Shown: positions 51,737 to 60,697 of the stretch, piece by piece
Position numbering within the stretch: the stretch's first letter is position 1
Layout: every line of letters begins with the position of its first letter
Assembly: GCF_022829295.1 (NCBI RefSeq)
Contig: NZ_JAKSYH010000054.1
Location: 19,313 to 83,312, forward strand
Direction: 5' to 3'
Length of the DNA: 64,000 bases
Source: Methylobacterium sp. J-088
GTDB lineage: Bacteria; Pseudomonadota; Alphaproteobacteria; Rhizobiales; Beijerinckiaceae
Translations under genes and position numbers: made by a program
Notes under the pieces: model-generated
What the model was told of the DNA's origin: nothing
Database searches by the model: none
Seen by the model: only the letters and a program-made list of their open reading frames with translations

Positions 51737-52100
51737 CGTCGATCCGTCTCCAGCTTTGCGCGGCGGCGACCCGCTCCAGCGCCTCGTCGCTGAGACAGAC
51801 CAGGGTCGCCGCGAGGTCGCGGAACACCTGCGTCTCGGTCTTGGTCAGGTTCGCCCTGGCATTCTTGGCGAACAGGTGCAGGAAAATCGCGATCTTCCCT
51901 CGCTCGTAGACGATGATGCTGCGGAAGCCGCTGGAGCGGCCCTGTCCGGCGCGCGGAATGCGCTGCTTGATCAGCGCCAGCCCGAGTCGCGCATCGATCA
52001 GGTCGCGTTCGGCGCGAGCGACCGCCTCGCGCAGATCGTCGTCGGTCACCTTCTGCTTCGCGGCTCGTTTCGCGAAGTCGAGCGGCAGGAAGATGCGCAT
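51705..52100 (-). CDS. RelE/HigB-type toxin
   Basis: 131-aa protein. The core GLALIKQRIPRAGQGRSSGFRSIIVYERGKIAIFLHLFAKNARANLTKTE matches the HigB-2/RelE-like pattern of ribosome-dependent mRNA interferases (basic loop, Arg-Ser-Gly-Phe-Arg, Phe-Ala-Lys-Asn). The start MRIFLPLDFAKRAAKQKVTDDDLREA is the typical N-terminal helix. First gene of a two-gene unit with an XRE antitoxin. Activity is unproven. Confidence 0.8.
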   Translation of the reverse strand: MRIFLPLDFAKRAAKQKVTDDDLREAVARAERDLIDARLGLALIKQRIPRAGQGRSSGFRSIIVYERGKIAIFLHLFAKNARANLTKTETQVFRDLAATLVCLSDEALERVAAAQSWRRIDDGEPEDALSQ

Positions 52101-52401
52101 GCGGCATCCTCGTGGGGCGCGGCCCGCTCAAGGATGTGCCCATAGGATGTGCCCATGTCCTGCGCCCGAAGGCTTGCGTCTGCCTGTGCTGCTGCATCCC
52201 TCAATCACCCCTCAGCAACAGGTCTAGAAATTATGGTCCTTCGTACCATGGTTCAAGGCCTGGACTGCGACGGATGGCGATCGGTGGCAGCGGCTCGGCG
52301 TGGCGTATCGGCGTCGCAGCCCGCGTAACCGGGACGCGGCCGGTGGCGAACGATCTCGCGCAATACGCAAGACGCATCTGCGCAGCTTGCAAGAGGACAG
52401 C
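52101..52401. other. Gap between higB-like gene and msrA
   Basis: 301 bases between divergent genes. Should hold both promoters. No RNA gene or repeat stands out. An in-frame opening upstream of msrA from 52300 lacks family sequence and is unlikely to be translated. Confidence 0.4.
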
Positions 52402-53118
52402 ATGGCTTTTCGCGACACGATCCGCCCGCTCCTCGGGGCAGCCCTCGGGCTCGGCCTGGCGACCGCATTCCTCTTGCCGCGGCTGCCGGCTTTCGCCGAG
52501 GAGGCCCCGCGCCGCCTGCCGGAGGCCGCGACCCAGGCGGGCGAGGCGCCGGGCGCCCACTTGGCCGTGTTCGCGGGCGGCTGCTTCTGGGGCGTACAGG
52601 GGGTGTTCCAGCACGTGCGCGGGGTGACCGGCGCGGTCTCGGGCTATGCCGGGGGCACGGAGGCCGACGCCGATTACAAGACCGTTAGCGGTGGCGGCAC
52701 CGACCATGCCGAGGCGGTGGCGGTCACCTACGATCCGGCCGTGATCCGCTACGACGAGCTGTTGCGGATCTTCTTCTCGGTGGCCCTCGACCCGACCCAG
52801 CGCGACCGGCAGGGACCCGATACCGGCCGGCAATACCGCTCGGCCGTATTTCCCCGGGATGCCGAGCAGGGCCGGATCGCCCGCGCCTATCTCGACCAGC
52901 TCGACGCCGCCAAGGTCTACGGGAAGCCGATCGCCACCCGGATCGAGCCGGGCGCGACGTTCTACCCGGCGGAAGGCTACCACCAGGACTTCATGGCCCG
53001 GCATCCGGGCCATCCCTACATTGCCGCCAACGACGCGCCGAAGCTGGAGGCGTTGCGGGCCCTGTTCCCGGAGCGGACGGCGGCGCAGCCGGTGCTGGTC
53101 AACCGCCCGCCGGCGTGA
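52402..53118 (+). CDS. msrA: Peptide-methionine (S)-S-oxide reductase, exported
   Basis: 238-aa repair enzyme for oxidised methionine. The catalytic motif is FAGGCFWGVQ (Cys near residue 59); other conserved parts are VSGYAGGTEADADYKTVSGGGTDHAEAVAV and YRSAVFPRD, FYPAEGYHQDFMARHP. The N-terminus (IRPLLGAALGLGLATAFLLPRLPAFA) is a signal peptide, so this is the periplasmic version. The ATG at 52402 has AGAGGA upstream. Monocistronic. Confidence 0.95.
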   Translation: MAFRDTIRPLLGAALGLGLATAFLLPRLPAFAEEAPRRLPEAATQAGEAPGAHLAVFAGGCFWGVQGVFQHVRGVTGAVSGYAGGTEADADYKTVSGGGTDHAEAVAVTYDPAVIRYDELLRIFFSVALDPTQRDRQGPDTGRQYRSAVFPRDAEQGRIARAYLDQLDAAKVYGKPIATRIEPGATFYPAEGYHQDFMARHPGHPYIAANDAPKLEALRALFPERTAAQPVLVNRPPA

Positions 53119-53131
53119 GCGACGGCGCGTT

Positions 53132-54073
53132 CTATTCCTCCGGCGGCCGCGGCCTTCCGAAATCCGGCGCCGCGGTCTCCTGGCCCTGAGCCACGATGCT
53201 GCGCCGGATCGCGCGGGTGCGGGTGAACATCGCGTGCAGCGCGTCACCGTCGCCCCAGCGCACCGCCTTGGCCAGCGCCGAAAGATCCTCGTTGAACCGG
53301 CCGAGCATCTCCAGCACCGCCTCGCGGTTGTTGAGGAAGATGTCGCGCCACATGGTCGGGTCCGAGGCGGCGATGCGGGTGAAATCGCGAAATCCGCTCG
53401 CCGAGAACTTGATCACCTCGGATTGCGTCGCCTCTTCCAGCTCCGCCGCGGTGCCCACGATGTTGTAGGCGATCAGGTGCGGCAGGTGGCTGGTGATGGC
53501 CAGCACATGGTCGTGGTGTTCGGCGCTCATCGTCTCGACATTGGCGCCCATCCCCGCCCACAGGGCGCGGACGATCTCGACCGCCGCCGGGTCGGTGCCC
53601 TCGGGCGGAGTCAGGATGCACCAGCGGCCCTGGAACAGGGTCGCGAAACCCGCATCCGGCCCAGAAAACTCGGTTCCCGCAATCGGGTGGCCGGGGACCA
53701 GGGCGACGCCGTGGGGCAGATGCGGGCGGATGGCCGCCACCACGGCACCCTTCACCGAGCCGACATCCGACACGATCGCGCCGGGCTTGAGATGCGGCGC
53801 CAGTTCGGCCGCCGCCGCGCCGATGGCGCCGACCGGCACGCACAGGATCACGAGGTCGGTCTCAGCCGCGCCCTCCGCCGGGTCGCCGGTGACGATGTCG
53901 GCGATGCCCAGTTCTCGGACCCGCGCGCGCACGGCCGGGTCGCGGTCCAAAGCCACGATCGTGCGGGCGAGGCCGTAGCGCCGCGCCGCTCGGGCGATCG
54001 AGGAGCCGATCAGCCCGAGGCCGACGATGGCGAGGCGGCCGAGAGGGGCCTCGGCCGGGGAGGTCTCAGGCAT
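53132..54073 (-). CDS. tyrC: Prephenate/arogenate dehydrogenase
   Basis: 313-aa NAD(P)-dependent enzyme of tyrosine synthesis. Rossmann motif [19 protein letters not shown] (residues about 15-33), the substrate His in [17 protein letters not shown], and the helical C-terminal domain with [14 protein letters not shown] and [23 protein letters not shown]. The ATG at 54073 overlaps the hisC stop, so they are translated together. Whether it uses prephenate or arogenate is not clear from sequence. Confidence 0.93.
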   Translation of the reverse strand: MPETSPAEAPLGRLAIVGLGLIGSSIARAARRYGLARTIVALDRDPAVRARVRELGIADIVTGDPAEGAAETDLVILCVPVGAIGAAAAELAPHLKPGAIVSDVGSVKGAVVAAIRPHLPHGVALVPGHPIAGTEFSGPDAGFATLFQGRWCILTPPEGTDPAAVEIVRALWAGMGANVETMSAEHHDHVLAITSHLPHLIAYNIVGTAAELEEATQSEVIKFSASGFRDFTRIAASDPTMWRDIFLNNREAVLEMLGRFNEDLSALAKAVRWGDGDALHAMFTRTRAIRRSIVAQGQETAAPDFGRPRPPEE

Positions 54074-55181
54074 GCAGGCCCCGCACGAAGTCGCCCAGCG
54101 CCGCCAGGAAGGCCGTGTTCGCCTCCGCGCTCGCCACCGTCACCCGCAGGGCGTTCGGCAGGCCGTAGGCGGTGACGCGCCGGGTGATCAGCCCACGTTC
54201 GGTCAGGAACGCGTCCGCATCCGCGGCCGAGCGGCCCGGTTCGTCGGGGAAGTGGATCAGCACGAAATTCGCCACGCTGGGCGTGACCGTGAGGCCGAGC
54301 GCCCGGGCGCCCTCGGTGAGCTTGGGCAGCCACTCGGCGTTGTGGGCGGCGGCAGAGGCCATATGCGCCTCGTCCGCGATGGCGGCCGAGCCCGCGGCGA
54401 TGGCCAGCCCGGAGACGTTGAACGGACCCCGGATCCGGTTGACCGCGTCCACGACATGGGCCGGCGCCACCATCCAGCCGATCCGCACGGCGGCCAGCCC
54501 GTGGATCTTCGAGAAGGTCCGGGTCATCACGACGTTCTCGGATTCCAGCGCGAGTTCCAGCCCGGCCGAGTAGTCGTTCGCCCGCACGTACTCGGCATAG
54601 GCGCCGTCGATCACCAGCAGCACCTGCGGCGGCAGGCTGGCGTGCAGGCGGCGGATCTCGTCGAACGGCAGGTAGGTGCCGGTCGGGTTGCTGGGATTCG
54701 TGACGTAGACGATCCGGGTCCGCTCCGTGACCCGGGCCAGGATCGCGTCCACATCGGTGGTGAAGTCGCGCTCGGGCGCCACCACGGGCTCGGCGCCAGA
54801 GGCCAGGATGGCGATCCGGTAGACCAGGAAGCCATGCTCCGAGTAGATGCCCTCGGTCCCCGGCCCGCCATACGCGTAGGCCAGAAGCGAGAGCAATTCA
54901 TCCGATCCCGAGCCGCAGACGATCCGCTCGGGATCGAGCCCGTAGCGCTTGGCGATCGCGGTGCGCAGGGCCGTGGCGCGCCCGTCCGGATAGGTCTCCA
55001 GCCTGGCGGTCGCCGCGTGGAGTGCGGCCAGCGCCGCCGGGCTCGGGCCGAGCGGCGTCTCGTTGGACGAGAGCTTGTAGACCGTGCCGCCGCCGGGCCG
55101 CCCGCTCTTGCCGGGCACGTAGGTGTCGATCGCCAGGACTCCGGGGCGCGGTTCCGGGCGGGCGGGTTGGGGGGCGGACAT
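54066..55181 (-). CDS. hisC: Histidinol-phosphate/aromatic aminotransferase
   Basis: 371-aa class I/II PLP aminotransferase. The PLP Lys is in [48 protein letters not shown] and the C-terminal [25 protein letters not shown] are the HisC pattern. Placed with tyrC, it may serve tyrosine/phenylalanine synthesis as well as histidine (hisC2). ATG at 55181. In many Rhizobiales hisC-tyrC lies back-to-back with metX-metW, as here. Confidence 0.93.
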   Translation of the reverse strand: MSAPQPARPEPRPGVLAIDTYVPGKSGRPGGGTVYKLSSNETPLGPSPAALAALHAATARLETYPDGRATALRTAIAKRYGLDPERIVCGSGSDELLSLLAYAYGGPGTEGIYSEHGFLVYRIAILASGAEPVVAPERDFTTDVDAILARVTERTRIVYVTNPSNPTGTYLPFDEIRRLHASLPPQVLLVIDGAYAEYVRANDYSAGLELALESENVVMTRTFSKIHGLAAVRIGWMVAPAHVVDAVNRIRGPFNVSGLAIAAGSAAIADEAHMASAAAHNAEWLPKLTEGARALGLTVTPSVANFVLIHFPDEPGRSAADADAFLTERGLITRRVTAYGLPNALRVTVASAEANTAFLAALGDFVRGLHA

Positions 55182-55346
55182 TGCGGGGCGACTCGGGATG
55201 CGCGGTGCGGATGACGGTTCGCGCCCGTCTACAACATTTCCTTTGCCGGTGAACCCAGGCCCGCTCGCCGTCGTAGGTTCGCGGCTCCATGCCCACCCCG
55301 CACCGCCCTATCTGCTCGATGTCACTGGACCGCAAAGGACCGAGCC

Positions 55347-55643
55347 ATGCCCCTCACACGCTACCTGGACGGCGGCGCCCACATCCTGCCCGCCGACGAC
55401 AGCCTGATCCGCTTCGCCATGACCGACGGCGCGCGGGTGATCGGCATCGACGTGCCGATCCCGGTGCTGCGTGAGCATTTCGGCGCGGGCGCCGATGGGG
55501 CACCCCTCGACCTGTTCGCCCGCAACCAGGCGGCAATCGAGGCGGCCGCCAGCCGCGCCTACGACCGGACCGACACACCCAACGACCTGCTGGATATGGG
55601 GCCGGAGGATTTCGACACGGGGCCCGCGCAAGCCAAGCTCTGA
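55347..55643 (+). CDS. Small protein, possible DUF1488 family
   Basis: 98-aa acidic protein. The strand-like start DDSLIRFAMTDGARVIGIDVPIPVLREHF and the helical middle FARNQAAIEAAASRAYDR resemble the DUF1488 pattern, without a decisive motif. ATG at 55347. Stand-alone gene; function unknown. Confidence 0.55.
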   Translation: MPLTRYLDGGAHILPADDSLIRFAMTDGARVIGIDVPIPVLREHFGAGADGAPLDLFARNQAAIEAAASRAYDRTDTPNDLLDMGPEDFDTGPAQAKL

Positions 55644-55786
55644 CGGCGATCGTCCCTCCGTGCCCGCCGCGGCAAAACCGGCGACGCGCAAATGCCGCGG
55701 GGCACGCGCCACGTTTCGGCCTGTTGAACCTTGAGACAGGGCGCAACGGGCGTGCCGCGCCCGGCATATGCGTGGATGGATCGAGA

Positions 55787-55954
55787 ATGCCCGGTGACCT
55801 GATCCCCTGCAGCCTGTTCCTGATCGGGATCCTCACCTCGGTCGCTGCAGATTGCCGCCTCCGGCGCGTGGAAGCGGCGCCCTGGGCCAACGGCTGCATC
55901 ACCGTGGCCGGCGCAGCCCTGGTCTTCGCCGCCTGCGCGGCGGCGATCCGCTGA
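55787..55954 (+). CDS. Small membrane protein of unknown function
   Basis: 55-aa peptide with two hydrophobic helices (LIPCSLFLIGILTSVAADC and CITVAGAALVFAACAAAI) separated by a basic loop. ATG at 55787; an upstream ATG at 55724 in the same frame is possible. Followed 77 bases later by another small two-helix protein in the same direction; they may form a pair. Confidence 0.45.
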   Translation: MPGDLIPCSLFLIGILTSVAADCRLRRVEAAPWANGCITVAGAALVFAACAAAIR

Positions 55955-56031
55955 GGAACCGTCGGCCATCGGATGGACTTCACCCCCGGGTTCGACGGCC
56001 GGGTGATGGCTGGCGGCGGGATGAGGTCTTG

Positions 56032-56211
56032 ATGGTTTCGCTACAGGCTCTGGCCGGCTGTGCCCTCGTGCTGGCCGGGATCCTGATCGAGAGCGCGGCG
56101 AGCCGGCACTGGTGGGCCGGAGTCGGCGCCGACCGTCTCGATGCCCGGGCCGCCCTCGCGGTCGCATTGCCGGCCCTGGGGCTGGCGCTGATGGCCGCGC
56201 CGATCGCCTGA
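56032..56211 (+). CDS. Small two-helix membrane protein of unknown function
   Basis: 59-aa peptide with two hydrophobic helices ([19 protein letters not shown] and [19 protein letters not shown]). GAGG lies five to six bases before the ATG at 56032. It resembles the 55-aa gene just upstream in size and layout but not in sequence. No family recognised. Confidence 0.45.
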   Translation: MVSLQALAGCALVLAGILIESAASRHWWAGVGADRLDARAALAVALPALGLALMAAPIA

Positions 56212-56307
56212 GCCGGGGGCAGCGCCCGCGGGGCCGCACGCGATCGACCACACGGCGACGCGTGGCGGCCCGATCTAGACCTTCGTCATCAGAGGACGGA
56301 GGGGGAT

Positions 56308-56564
56308 ATGAGCCAGTTTTTCGACTTCGTCCGGAACGGCGCGTCCTGCATGGTCGAGCCCGCCTGGATGCGGGTCCGGCAGGCCCTGGCATCGGCCACG
56401 GCTGGCCGGTCGGTAAAGCCGCACCGACGGGGCGCGTTGACGCTGGCCGCCCCGCGCATTACCTCCGAACCCTCGCTGGCCGCATCGGGCGAGGGCGGCG
56501 CGTCAGGCGAAACCGTGCTCTCCCGGTCCGGACCCGCTCAGAGACACGGTCGTCAAGACCCGCC
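56308..56564 (+). promoter_or_regulatory. metX leader: SD-led small ORF and three tandem hairpins
   Basis: A strong Shine-Dalgarno (GGAGGGGG, 56297-56304) precedes an ATG at 56308 whose frame ([20 protein letters not shown]...) runs on into metX in a different phase. Downstream lie three simple hairpins in a row: 56409-56428 (6-bp stem), 56429-56453 (GGGGCG/CGCCCC) and 56470-56495 (CCCTCGC/GCGAGGG). I find no match to the SAM-II riboswitch core that precedes met genes in some relatives. The leader may be regulatory, but this is inferred. Confidence 0.4.
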
Positions 56565-57770
56565 ATGGACACCCAACCGGACACGGCCCTGCGGCCGGAC
56601 CCGATCGACGAGCCGACCCGGCGCGCCTCCGAGCGCTCGCAGGCGCTCGACCCGAAGAGCCCGGTCGCTTGCTTCGGTACGGACCGGCCGCTCCTCACCG
56701 ATGCGGGCGTCGAACTCGCGCCGTTCCAGATCGCCTACCAGACCGCCGGCACCCTCAACGCCGCGCGTTCGAACGCGGTGCTGATCTGCCACGCGCTCAC
56801 GGGCGATCAGTATTTCGCCCACACCCATCCGGTCACCGGCAAGGGCGGCTGGTGGGAGACGCTGGTCGGCCCCGGCAAGCCGATCGACACGGACCGCTAC
56901 TTCGTGATCTGCTCGAACGTCATCGGCTCCTGCATGGGCTCCACCGGCCCGGCTTCGATCGACCCGGCGACGGGCCGGCCCTACGGGCTGAACTTCCCGC
57001 TGGTGACGATCCGCGACATGGTCCGTGCCCAACTGATGCTGCTGGAGCATCTCGGCGTGCGGGACCTGTTCCTGTGCATCGGCGGCTCGATGGGCGGGAT
57101 GCAGGTGCTGCAATGGGCGGCGCTCTATCCCGAGCGCGTCTTCGCCGCGATGCCGATCGCCACGGGGCCCCGCCACTCGGCACAGAACATCGCGTTCCAC
57201 GAGGTCGGCCGGCAGGCGATCATGGCGGATCCCGCCTGGGCCGACGGGCGCTACCTCGAAGAGGGCACGCGCCCCGCCAAGGGGCTCGGCGTCGCCCGGA
57301 TGGGCGCGCACATCACGTATCTCTCCGAGCCGGCCCTGCACCGGAAGTTCGGCCGCCGCTTCCAGGGCGGCTCGGCGCCGACCTTCTCGTTCAACGCCGA
57401 TTTCCAGATCGAGAGCTACCTGCGCCACCAGGGCCTGAGCTTCGTCGAGCGGTTCGACGCCAACGCCTACCTCTACCTCACCCGGGCGATGGACTATTTC
57501 GACCTCGCCGAGGACCATGGCGGCGTGCTCGCCAATGCGTTCCGCGGAACGAAGACCCGCTTTTGCGTGATCTCCTTCACCTCCGACTGGCTGTTCCCCA
57601 CCCGGGAATCCCGGGCGATCGTCCACGCGCTGAACGCCGCCGCGGCGCCGGTCGCCTTCGTGGAGGTCGAGAGCGACAAAGGCCACGACGCCTTCCTGCT
57701 CGACGAGCCGGCGATGTTCTCCGCCGCCCGCGGCTTCATCGACGCTGCAGCCCGGGCGCGCGGCCTGTGA
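56565..57770 (+). CDS. metX: Homoserine O-acetyltransferase
   Basis: 401-aa alpha/beta-hydrolase-fold transferase, making O-acetyl-homoserine for methionine synthesis. The nucleophile Ser is in [15 protein letters not shown]; the Asp and His are expected in [13 protein letters not shown] and [14 protein letters not shown]. The conserved [17 protein letters not shown] and [28 protein letters not shown] blocks are present. ATG at 56565 (MDTQPDTAL). The stop overlaps the metW start (GTGA). Confidence 0.96.
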   Translation: MDTQPDTALRPDPIDEPTRRASERSQALDPKSPVACFGTDRPLLTDAGVELAPFQIAYQTAGTLNAARSNAVLICHALTGDQYFAHTHPVTGKGGWWETLVGPGKPIDTDRYFVICSNVIGSCMGSTGPASIDPATGRPYGLNFPLVTIRDMVRAQLMLLEHLGVRDLFLCIGGSMGGMQVLQWAALYPERVFAAMPIATGPRHSAQNIAFHEVGRQAIMADPAWADGRYLEEGTRPAKGLGVARMGAHITYLSEPALHRKFGRRFQGGSAPTFSFNADFQIESYLRHQGLSFVERFDANAYLYLTRAMDYFDLAEDHGGVLANAFRGTKTRFCVISFTSDWLFPTRESRAIVHALNAAAAPVAFVEVESDKGHDAFLLDEPAMFSAARGFIDAAARARGL

Positions 57771-58483
57771 CCGGCACGGTGGACAGGCTCCCGCTCGGAC
57801 AGACCGTCCACGGCGCGCCCTGGGAGGGCGCGGACGCCCTCCCCCATGCCGGGGAGGGCGCCGCGCCCCGGGTCGACCACCTCGTGGTGCTCGGCCTCGT
57901 CCCGGCGGGCGCCCGGGTCCTCGACATCGGCTGCGGCGACGGCTCGTTGCTGGCGCTCCTGCGCGACCGGCGGGGCATCGACGGCCGCGGGATCGAGCTG
58001 ACCCGGGAGGGGGTGAATGCCTGCCTCGCCCGGGGCCTCTCTGTGATCCAGGGCGACGCCGACACCGACCTCGCCAATTATCCGGACGGCGCTTTCGACG
58101 TGGTGGTCCTGTCCCAGACCATCCAGGCGACCCGCAATCCGCGGGTGGTGCTGGAGCACCTGCTGCGGATCGGACGGCAGGTGATCATCTCGTTCCCGAA
58201 TTTCGGGCATTGGCGGGTCCGGTCGGAACTCGCCCTGCGCGGGCGCATGCCGGTCACCGAGATCATGCCGGACGCGTGGTGGGAGACCCCGAACATCCAC
58301 CATTGCACGATCCGCGATTTCGTCGGGCTCTGCCGGCTGATCGGCGCCCGGATCGAGCACGCGACCGCGCTCAACGCCCGCGGCCGGCCGATGCGGTTCT
58401 CGATGCCCTGGTGGGTGTGGAACCTGTTCGGCGCGCAGGGGGTGTTCCTGCTCCGCCGCGACGGCGCCGAGGCCGGACGCTAG
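57767..58483 (+). CDS. metW: Methionine biosynthesis protein MetW with insertion-lengthened N-terminus
   Basis: 238-aa SAM-methyltransferase-fold partner of Met[32 protein letters not shown] is the family opening, then [27 protein letters not shown] and [24 protein letters not shown]. It starts at GTG 57767 overlapping metX. Some 35 residues ([20 protein letters not shown]...PHAGEGAAP) precede the normal start of the family; a palindrome (57836-57859) lies in this part, so the extension looks repeat-derived. A start at a later codon is possible. Confidence 0.92.
   Translation: MTGTVDRLPLGQTVHGAPWEGADALPHAGEGAAPRVDHLVVLGLVPAGARVLDIGCGDGSLLALLRDRRGIDGRGIELTREGVNACLARGLSVIQGDADTDLANYPDGAFDVVVLSQTIQATRNPRVVLEHLLRIGRQVIISFPNFGHWRVRSELALRGRMPVTEIMPDAWWETPNIHHCTIRDFVGLCRLIGARIEHATALNARGRPMRFSMPWWVWNLFGAQGVFLLRRDGAEAGR
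57836..57859. repeat. Palindrome inside metW N-terminal region
   Basis: GCCCTCCCC (57836-57844), six-base loop, GGGGAGGGC (57851-57859): perfect nine-base arms, REP-like composition, read as ALPHAGEGA. It is of the same kind as the palindromes within bchP and bchM. Confidence 0.75.
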
Positions 58484-58770
58484 GGCGCCATCCCGAGGGA
58501 CGATCGCCCGCGTCGGCATCGGACGAAGCGAGCCCATCGAAGCGGATCGACGGCTCCGCGCCGTTTGGCCGGTATCCATCCGCGACATGTCCTGAAATAG
58601 ACCAGAAACGGAGCTTGGCTATTTCTGGTCGCGTTCCCGTGATCGGACCGTGATTACGGATCTACTTGGCTGTGTGTCTGGATACTCACGTCCGCGCGTC
58701 GCGCGTGGACTGTGCTCTGTCGCGCCGACACCGGTCGGGATCGTAGAATCCAACAGGGTCGACAGGACAC

Positions 58771-59892
58771 GTGCGACGCGCAATCATCCATATCGGGATG
58801 CCGCGGACCGGCTCCACCTCGTTCCAAGAGGTGTTGGCGAGGCTGCGTCCGCGCCTTGACGCCGTCGGGATCTGCTATCCGAAGCTCGCTCCCCCGGGCG
58901 CTCCGGAAAGCCTCGACGTCAACCACCACCGGCTCGGCCAGGGGCTCGACCGGCGCCGTCCCGAGGCTGAGCGCCGCGCCGGCCTCGCGCGGCTCGACGA
59001 GGCCCTTGCCACGACCCGGGCGGATACGCTGATCCTCTCCTACGAGGATTTCGCCGTGCAGCGGGCTCGCTGGCGCATCCCGGAGATCCTGGCCGAGATC
59101 TGCGCGCGGCATGGCTTCGCCCTGGAGACGGCCCTGGTCGTCAAGCCGCAGGCCGAGCAACTGGCGTCCGCCTACGCCCTGCGGGCCCAGGTCGTCTCCG
59201 AGGGCCGCACCTTCCGGGGATTTCTGGGCGTCGAGGGCGCCTCCGGGCGCTACGATTACGGTGCGCTGCTGGAGGCATGGCGGCGGGCTTCCCAGGGCCG
59301 CGTGACCGCCGTGCCGTTCCGCGACCGCCGGTCGGACGCGCCGCTGCTCGCGCGGCTGATCGGCGACCTCGGCTTGCGCGATCGCTTGGCGCCGCTGCTG
59401 ACCCCGGCCGACCTCGAATACCGGACCAACCGCAGTTCGGGGCCGCTCGCCGTCGAAGCCGCGCGCCGCCTGTACCGGGACGGCGTGCACCGGCAGGTGA
59501 TCGGGCATCCGCGGCAGCTCGGCCATGTCCTCGATCGCTGGGCGTGGACGCGGGGGCTGGATCCGGAACGGTTCCGTGGCGACGCGCCGGAGGGACTGGC
59601 CCAGGTCGCGGCGCGCTACGCCGCCGCCAACGAGGGCTTCGCCGCCGCGTGCTGGGGTCGGCCCTGGGATACGGTCATCGAGACCGCGCCGGCCGCATCC
59701 CCGAACGAGCTCGCCGCCCGGCCGGTCGTCCCGGAGACGGAGGCCCTGGTCGCCGCAATGGCACGGGCGGCGATGGATCACGTCGCCTTCCGGCCGTCCC
59801 CCACGTGGCGCCGCCGGGCGGCCTACCTGCTGGAGGACTTCAAGGAGCGCCTCGGCGACGCGGTCGGATACCCGGCGTGGCGTGTGCCCTGA
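58771..59892 (+). CDS. P-loop sulfotransferase-like protein
   Basis: 373-aa protein. The start RRAIIHIGMPRTGSTSFQEVL carries the 5'-phosphosulfate-binding loop typical of sulfotransferases (Gly-x-x-Arg-Thr-Gly-Ser-Thr), and ADTLILSYEDF is the usual second strand. It would move sulfate from PAPS to an unknown acceptor (a polysaccharide, lipid or small molecule). Next to it is a gene for APS kinase, the enzyme that makes PAPS, though that copy is frameshifted. The start codon is GTG at 58771. No signal peptide. Confidence 0.75.
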   Translation: MRRAIIHIGMPRTGSTSFQEVLARLRPRLDAVGICYPKLAPPGAPESLDVNHHRLGQGLDRRRPEAERRAGLARLDEALATTRADTLILSYEDFAVQRARWRIPEILAEICARHGFALETALVVKPQAEQLASAYALRAQVVSEGRTFRGFLGVEGASGRYDYGALLEAWRRASQGRVTAVPFRDRRSDAPLLARLIGDLGLRDRLAPLLTPADLEYRTNRSSGPLAVEAARRLYRDGVHRQVIGHPRQLGHVLDRWAWTRGLDPERFRGDAPEGLAQVAARYAAANEGFAAACWGRPWDTVIETAPAASPNELAARPVVPETEALVAAMARAAMDHVAFRPSPTWRRRAAYLLEDFKERLGDAVGYPAWRVP

Positions 59893-59968
59893 CGCGGCTC
59901 GGCCCCTCCCTCGCGATGTTCGGAAACTGGCAGCCGCGGCCGCGGACGATGCTCCAGGTCGTTTTCTC

Positions 59969-60015
59969 GCATCCTCTTTTCCCCGAAAGCCGACAACCAC
60001 CTTTCGGGACGATGC
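59969..60015. repeat. Dyad element, second copy of GCATCaTCC family
   Basis: GCATCCTC...CCCCGAAAGC...CTTTCGGGACGATGC, related to the element at 10640-10685, with a looser match. It sits directly before the APS kinase start, between it and the sulfotransferase gene, and may influence the transcript there. Confidence 0.6.
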
Positions 60016-60023
60016 TCTGGGCG

Positions 60024-60681
60024 ATGGATATGTGCGTCTTGCAGAAGATCCCGACCGGCGCCCCTCGGAGCCGCGTGACATGGCACCACCTTCAGCCCCG
60101 GGAGGAGCGGTGGGCGCGCCTCGGCCAGGGTCCGGTCATCGCGTGGCTGACGGGTCTGTCGGGGGCCCGGCAAGTCGACCCTTGCGGCGGCGGCCGACCG
60201 GACGCTGGTGGCAGGCGGCCGGCACAGCGCGGTCCTTGATGGCGACAACCTCCGCCACGGGCTGAACGCCGACCTGACCTTCACGGCGCCGGACCGGTCC
60301 GAGAACGTCCGCCGCACCGCCGAGGTGGCGCGGCTGATGGCCGAGGCGGGCTCGGTGGTGATCGTCTCTCTGATCTCGCCCTACCGCGCCGACAGGGCGC
60401 TGGCCCGGCGGATCGCCGGGGACATCCCGTTCGTGGAGGTGTTCGTCGACACGCCCCTCGGCCTGTGCGAGGCCCGCGATCCGAAGGGCCTGTACCGTCT
60501 GGCCCGGGCCGGCCGGATTCCGGACTTCACCGGGATCTCGGCCCCTTATGAGGCGCCTGAGCGGCCGGACCTGACCATCGCCACGGATGGCCGCACGACG
60601 CAGGCCTGCGCCCGGACCTTGAGTGCACTGCTCATGCGCCTCAGCCGGCCGGTCGAGGGCAGGGAGAAGCCGAGGCGGTGA
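60024..60681 (+). pseudogene. cysC: APS kinase with a frameshift in the P-loop
   Basis: Adenylylsulfate kinase phosphorylates APS to PAPS. The first part, from ATG 60024 (or 60030), reads SRVTWHHLQPREERWARLGQGPVIAWLTGLSGA. The frame must change by one base at GCCCGGC (60165-60170; an extra C) to restore GKSTLAAAADRTLVAGG, followed by LDGDNLRHGLNADLTFTAPDRSENVRRTAEVARLMAEAG, VIVSLISPYRADRALARRI and the rest. Without the extra C, one full-length protein of about 218 residues with an intact Walker A results. Either a recent inactivation or a homopolymer sequencing error. Confidence 0.8.
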
Positions 60682-60697
60682 GCGGTCGAGGGCCGCC

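Noticed and set aside
56380..56564. SAM-II or other known riboswitch before metX
   Set aside because: The region has hairpins, but I could not find the conserved pseudoknot core of SAM-II or another SAM aptamer, so I list only a structured leader.
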